Assembly: GCA_964490845.1 (NCBI GenBank)
Contig: CAZBED010000012.1
Span: 19,081 to 83,080, forward strand
Reading direction: 5' to 3'
Length of the DNA stretch: 64,000 nucleotides
Origin: JADJSS01 sp964490845
GTDB taxonomy: Bacteria; Bacteroidota; Bacteroidia; Chitinophagales; JADIYW01
Shown: positions 61,582-64,000 of the stretch, piece by piece
Position numbering within the stretch: the stretch's first letter is position 1
How the letters are laid out: each line of letters starts with the position of its first letter
Translations under genes and position numbers: made by a program
Notes under the pieces: generated by a model
Database searches by the model: none
Told to the model about the DNA's origin: nothing
What the model saw: the letters and a program-made list of their open reading frames with translations, nothing else

Positions 61582-62076
61582 TTATGCAACAATTAAGATT
61601 TCTGCCTGAACATCAATTCTCACTTTGTGTTTTCTGAAAAATGCAAGATTCAATTCGTTATCTACTTCTTGGAAATGCCTGTGTTGTTTATTGCAAGCAA
61701 ATGCCTTTTTGTGTTTAAACTGATTAATGTCGTGTGCTGCCTTAAAAAATTCAACGGTAGAATCTAATTGGCCAATTGCGTCAGAAATCCAACTTTTCGC
61801 CAGATTTTTAAGTTCAACAAAATAAAGGTGTTGATTAGAAGTTAAAATGCCATCACACCTTCCTCTACCGGGATACTCGTTGTCTTTAATCAAGCATTTA
61901 TCAACGGGAGTAAAAGTTAAACCGATAGCACTGTCATTTTTTACTGTAGCAATCCATGTTTCAGGATTTTCTGCATCGCTGTATGCTTTGCTGCCATCTT
62001 GATTATCGCATAAACCAAAAGATAATTCAAAGCGTTCTCGCTCTTTGCAATTATTATTCAGAAAATTCAAACTCAT
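61582..62076 (-). CDS. PD-(D/E)XK-like nuclease candidate embedded in the restriction operon
   Basis: A 164-residue protein with no family I can name. 'GRGRCDGILTSNQHLYFVEL' followed by KN (residues 71-91) gives Asp75 then Glu88-x-Lys90, the D...ExK pattern of PD-(D/E)XK nucleases, and 'AIGQLDSTVEFF' (Gln103) sits where RecB-like members have a conserved Gln. Its ATG overlaps the ATPase gene stop as ATGA (4 nt), and its stop is directly followed by the hsdR start. It is therefore expressed with both. I infer that it acts as an effector with the ATPase; nuclease activity is unproven. Confidence 0.65.
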   Translation of the reverse strand: MSLNFLNNNCKERERFELSFGLCDNQDGSKAYSDAENPETWIATVKNDSAIGLTFTPVDKCLIKDNEYPGRGRCDGILTSNQHLYFVELKNLAKSWISDAIGQLDSTVEFFKAAHDINQFKHKKAFACNKQHRHFQEVDNELNLAFFRKHKVRIDVQAEILIVA

Positions 62077-63305
62077 AGTTCTTCTTCTAATTCAAGCAGT
62101 GAGTCAAAAATTTCGTTGCCTTTTCTGATAAACTGATTTAAATAGTTTTTGTCAGATGGAATACCATAAGGATTAGGAAGGCTTGAAATTGTTCCATTAG
62201 TTTCATTCAACTCATAAACCAGAACATCATCTGCTTCTACTTGCGAATTTTCTTGAACGATTGAATAAAGTTTATTCAATAGCTCTTGTTTGCCCTTTTC
62301 AATTATTTGTTTTTTCAAATAGGCAGCTTGAATTGAAATACTTAAAAATGTAATAATGTAAGGACTATGCGTAGTCATTATCAATTTATTACCATCTTTC
62401 TTAGTGTGGCTTAGTAATTCAAACAATAAACTCCTTTGTGATGATGGGAATAGGTTTTGTTCGGGTTCTTCAACAATATTGATGAAGCAAGCTCTTTTTC
62501 TTTTTGCACTTAACTGACGCAAATATGCCTGACGAATTTCAGGTGTTAGTTGCGGGTCGTTCAAAATGGTTTTTATTTCCTTGTCTAATTTTTTTTGCTC
62601 TTCTAAAGAGTTTTCTTTGATAGATGGGTCTTCTTCTGCCGACAAACTGTCAGAAAGATATTTTGTAACCAAAAACAACGGCACGGTTGATTGAAAACCG
62701 CTTGATGCTTCAGAAAGCCTTAACTCATAATTTCTGTTTTCTCCAACAATTCGAGCTAGTTTATTTAGCTTGTCATATTCAAATCTCACCTTGTTTATCG
62801 GCAATTCAATTCCGCTTGCAAATAAGTTCTTAGCTGCATCAAACTCATCATTAAATGTGTAGAGAGTGCTTGGCAGATTTTTCAACTTGTCAGGTCGGTC
62901 AACTGAACTTAAAAAGTTTCGTTCAGCAGGGGCATACATAATCTTCGACAGCAAATAACCATTCTCTTTTGATTTTTGAGCTTCAAATTTTCCATCAATG
63001 TAGCTGAGGGTAAATGCTCTTCCAATATACTCAATGCTGGTGTCTGGTTTAGCGTATTTTTCAATACGCTGATAGGCCAACTGTTTTAAAAAGCGGTTAT
63101 GTGTATTCAGTTCGTCTTGACGGATAGTGCCCATTACCATTGCTTTCTCTATCCAGCTAAGGGTAGAAATCAACTTCGCCACGGTACTTTTACCTGAACC
63201 TTGATTACCGATAAACACAGTAACCTTCTTCACATCCAGCCAGCCATCATTCTCCTGATAGCCTTCTTTGATGGGTCCGAAATTCTTTATTCTTATTTTG
63301 CTCAT
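62073..63305 (-). CDS. AAA/ABC-type ATPase embedded in the restriction operon
   Basis: A 410-residue ATPase of the OLD/RecF-like (AAA_15/AAA_21) type. Walker A GNQGSGKST at 33-41, ABC-like signature LSEASSG at 198-204, Walker B with FINIVEEPEQN at about 274-284 and the H-loop TTHSPYI at 311-317. A segment around 220-275 is helical and could dimerise. No TOPRIM nuclease domain is fused, unlike OLD proteins, so the neighbour may be the effector. It lies 36 bp after hsdS and overlaps the next gene by 4 nt. Similar ATPases (RloA type, PARIS AriA type) occur in defence islands. Confidence 0.85.
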   Translation of the reverse strand: MSKIRIKNFGPIKEGYQENDGWLDVKKVTVFIGNQGSGKSTVAKLISTLSWIEKAMVMGTIRQDELNTHNRFLKQLAYQRIEKYAKPDTSIEYIGRAFTLSYIDGKFEAQKSKENGYLLSKIMYAPAERNFLSSVDRPDKLKNLPSTLYTFNDEFDAAKNLFASGIELPINKVRFEYDKLNKLARIVGENRNYELRLSEASSGFQSTVPLFLVTKYLSDSLSAEEDPSIKENSLEEQKKLDKEIKTILNDPQLTPEIRQAYLRQLSAKRKRACFINIVEEPEQNLFPSSQRSLLFELLSHTKKDGNKLIMTTHSPYIITFLSISIQAAYLKKQIIEKGKQELLNKLYSIVQENSQVEADDVLVYELNETNGTISSLPNPYGIPSDKNYLNQFIRKGNEIFDSLLELEEEL

Positions 63306-63341
63306 TGGCTTAAAATTCGTGTTTCAAAATTAAAATTAATT

Positions 63342-64000
63342 TTATCCTAAAATTTCATTCAATAATTTCTGCTTTAATAGCTTCAAAGTGGCTTTTTGCT
63401 GTTTGAGTTGTTCTCTTACATCCAAAATTCTATCAAGTGTTTCAGCAATTTTTTTTTGAGTTTCAATGTCTGGTATTTCAAATGTGAAATCATCTAGATC
63501 TTTCCAATTGATGTAAGGGTTAGTTGAACCTTTGGAAACGCCAATTGAATATTGCGTGAATTTAGAAGACAGCATAATGTGTTTGAGGAGGTCTTTAAGT
63601 AACAAACTTTCTTTGGCTCTAATTACATAAGTTGTGTTGGCGCATACGCCTTTAAAATCCGCAAGTGAAACCTTTTTAAGATAGGTTCGCCTTGAACCAT
63701 ATAAAATGTCTCCGGGCTGGAATAAAACATGAAAGGCTGGACCCAAAACGTCTTTGCCCACAATACCCCAAGTTCGTATCTTGAAATCTTCCGCTTCTAA
63801 ATTTTCTCCACCCACAATCCTTTCAATTCCATAACTAACAGGCTCTATTCTTCTCATCAACTTTTCTGTAGCCTCTGAATACTTTACCTGTTTTAGCTTT
63901 TTACCTTTTAATAAGTTACCGAAAGTCGGCTTGTCATTTACGAATTCGTCAATTAGCCTTAGCCATAACGCCTTTAGATTCTTCTCCTGCCCATCCACCT
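63342..64000 (-). CDS. hsdS: Type I restriction specificity subunit, partial at window edge
   Basis: The visible 219 residues are the C-terminal half of an S subunit: a target-recognition domain with 'GDILYGSRRTYLKKVSLADF' near residue 97 and 'VSKGSTNPYINWKDLDDFTFEIPDIETQKKIAETLDRI' (quoted in part, residues ~155-192), then the long helix of the conserved region ('LKQQKATLKLLKQKLLNEI'). S subunits choose the DNA sequence for methylation and cleavage. The frame is open to the right edge; the GTG at 63998 is probably internal. The methylase gene is expected beyond the edge. Confidence 0.88.
   Translation of the reverse strand, partial: VDGQEKNLKALWLRLIDEFVNDKPTFGNLLKGKKLKQVKYSEATEKLMRRIEPVSYGIERIVGGENLEAEDFKIRTWGIVGKDVLGPAFHVLFQPGDILYGSRRTYLKKVSLADFKGVCANTTYVIRAKESLLLKDLLKHIMLSSKFTQYSIGVSKGSTNPYINWKDLDDFTFEIPDIETQKKIAETLDRILDVREQLKQQKATLKLLKQKLLNEILG

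Overview
The window reads as a chromosomal stretch of an environmental Bacteroidota, probably near the Chitinophagales/Saprospirales. The reasons are: three secreted proteins with type IX secretion (T9SS) C-terminal sorting domains; Bacteroidota-type promoters (TAnnTTTG -7 boxes) with few Shine-Dalgarno sequences; an S74-chaperoned cell-surface repeat protein; and many Bacteroidota-typical families (DUF885, M61, DUF1304, FkbM). It looks AT-rich throughout. I saw no rRNA, tRNA, CRISPR array or intact transposon.

Layout. 1-5.3 kb: secreted hydrolases (T9SS esterase, two tandem PI-PLC-like proteins, a DUF885 hydrolase). 5.3-9.9 kb: histidine operon hisG-hisD-hisC-hisB preceded by a 16-codon leader peptide with five His codons. 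10-16.2 kb: a T9SS surface protein and a 1604-residue protein ending in a peptidase S74 chaperone. 16.2-22.7 kb: tryptophan genes trpE-trpG-(opposite-strand secreted endonuclease/phosphatase-like protein)-trpD-trpC, preceded by a leader peptide with three consecutive Trp codons and a terminator/antiterminator pair. 22.7-25.4 kb: an M61 peptidase and two unlisted 57-codon secreted peptides. 25.4-33.8 kb: housekeeping (rocD, BadF-type kinase, rsmI, suhB, clpB). 33.8-42.1 kb: SDR fusion and CrtC-like protein, a glycyl-radical enzyme with its activase, an AidB-like acyl-CoA dehydrogenase, DUF1304. 42.1-43.7 kb: pyrR-pyrB. 43.8-47.2 kb: a probable copper-uptake cluster (small Cys/His protein, Met/His-rich lipoprotein, OprC-like TonB-dependent receptor). 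47.2-57.7 kb: lipoprotein, FkbM methyltransferase, two-component pair, mazG, a very large NtrY-like kinase, hemL. 57.7-64 kb: a defence/toxin zone with a truncated Fic toxin and its antitoxin, a structured repeat, and the end of a type I restriction operon in which an AAA ATPase and a PD-(D/E)XK-like nuclease sit between hsdS and hsdR.

How the genes work together. The his and trp blocks each have a leader peptide rich in the amino acid they make, which implies ribosome-mediated attenuation. Both leader ATGs lie only 4-6 nt downstream of a -7 box, so the leader transcripts may be leaderless. The copper genes form one locus on the + strand. The four restriction-region genes are tightly coupled on the - strand (overlap or zero spacing), so the ATPase-nuclease pair is probably expressed with the restriction enzyme. 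The best candidates for something new are the trp and his attenuators, the restriction-embedded ATPase-nuclease pair, the small secreted peptides, and the heavily folded element between the trp attenuator and trpE.
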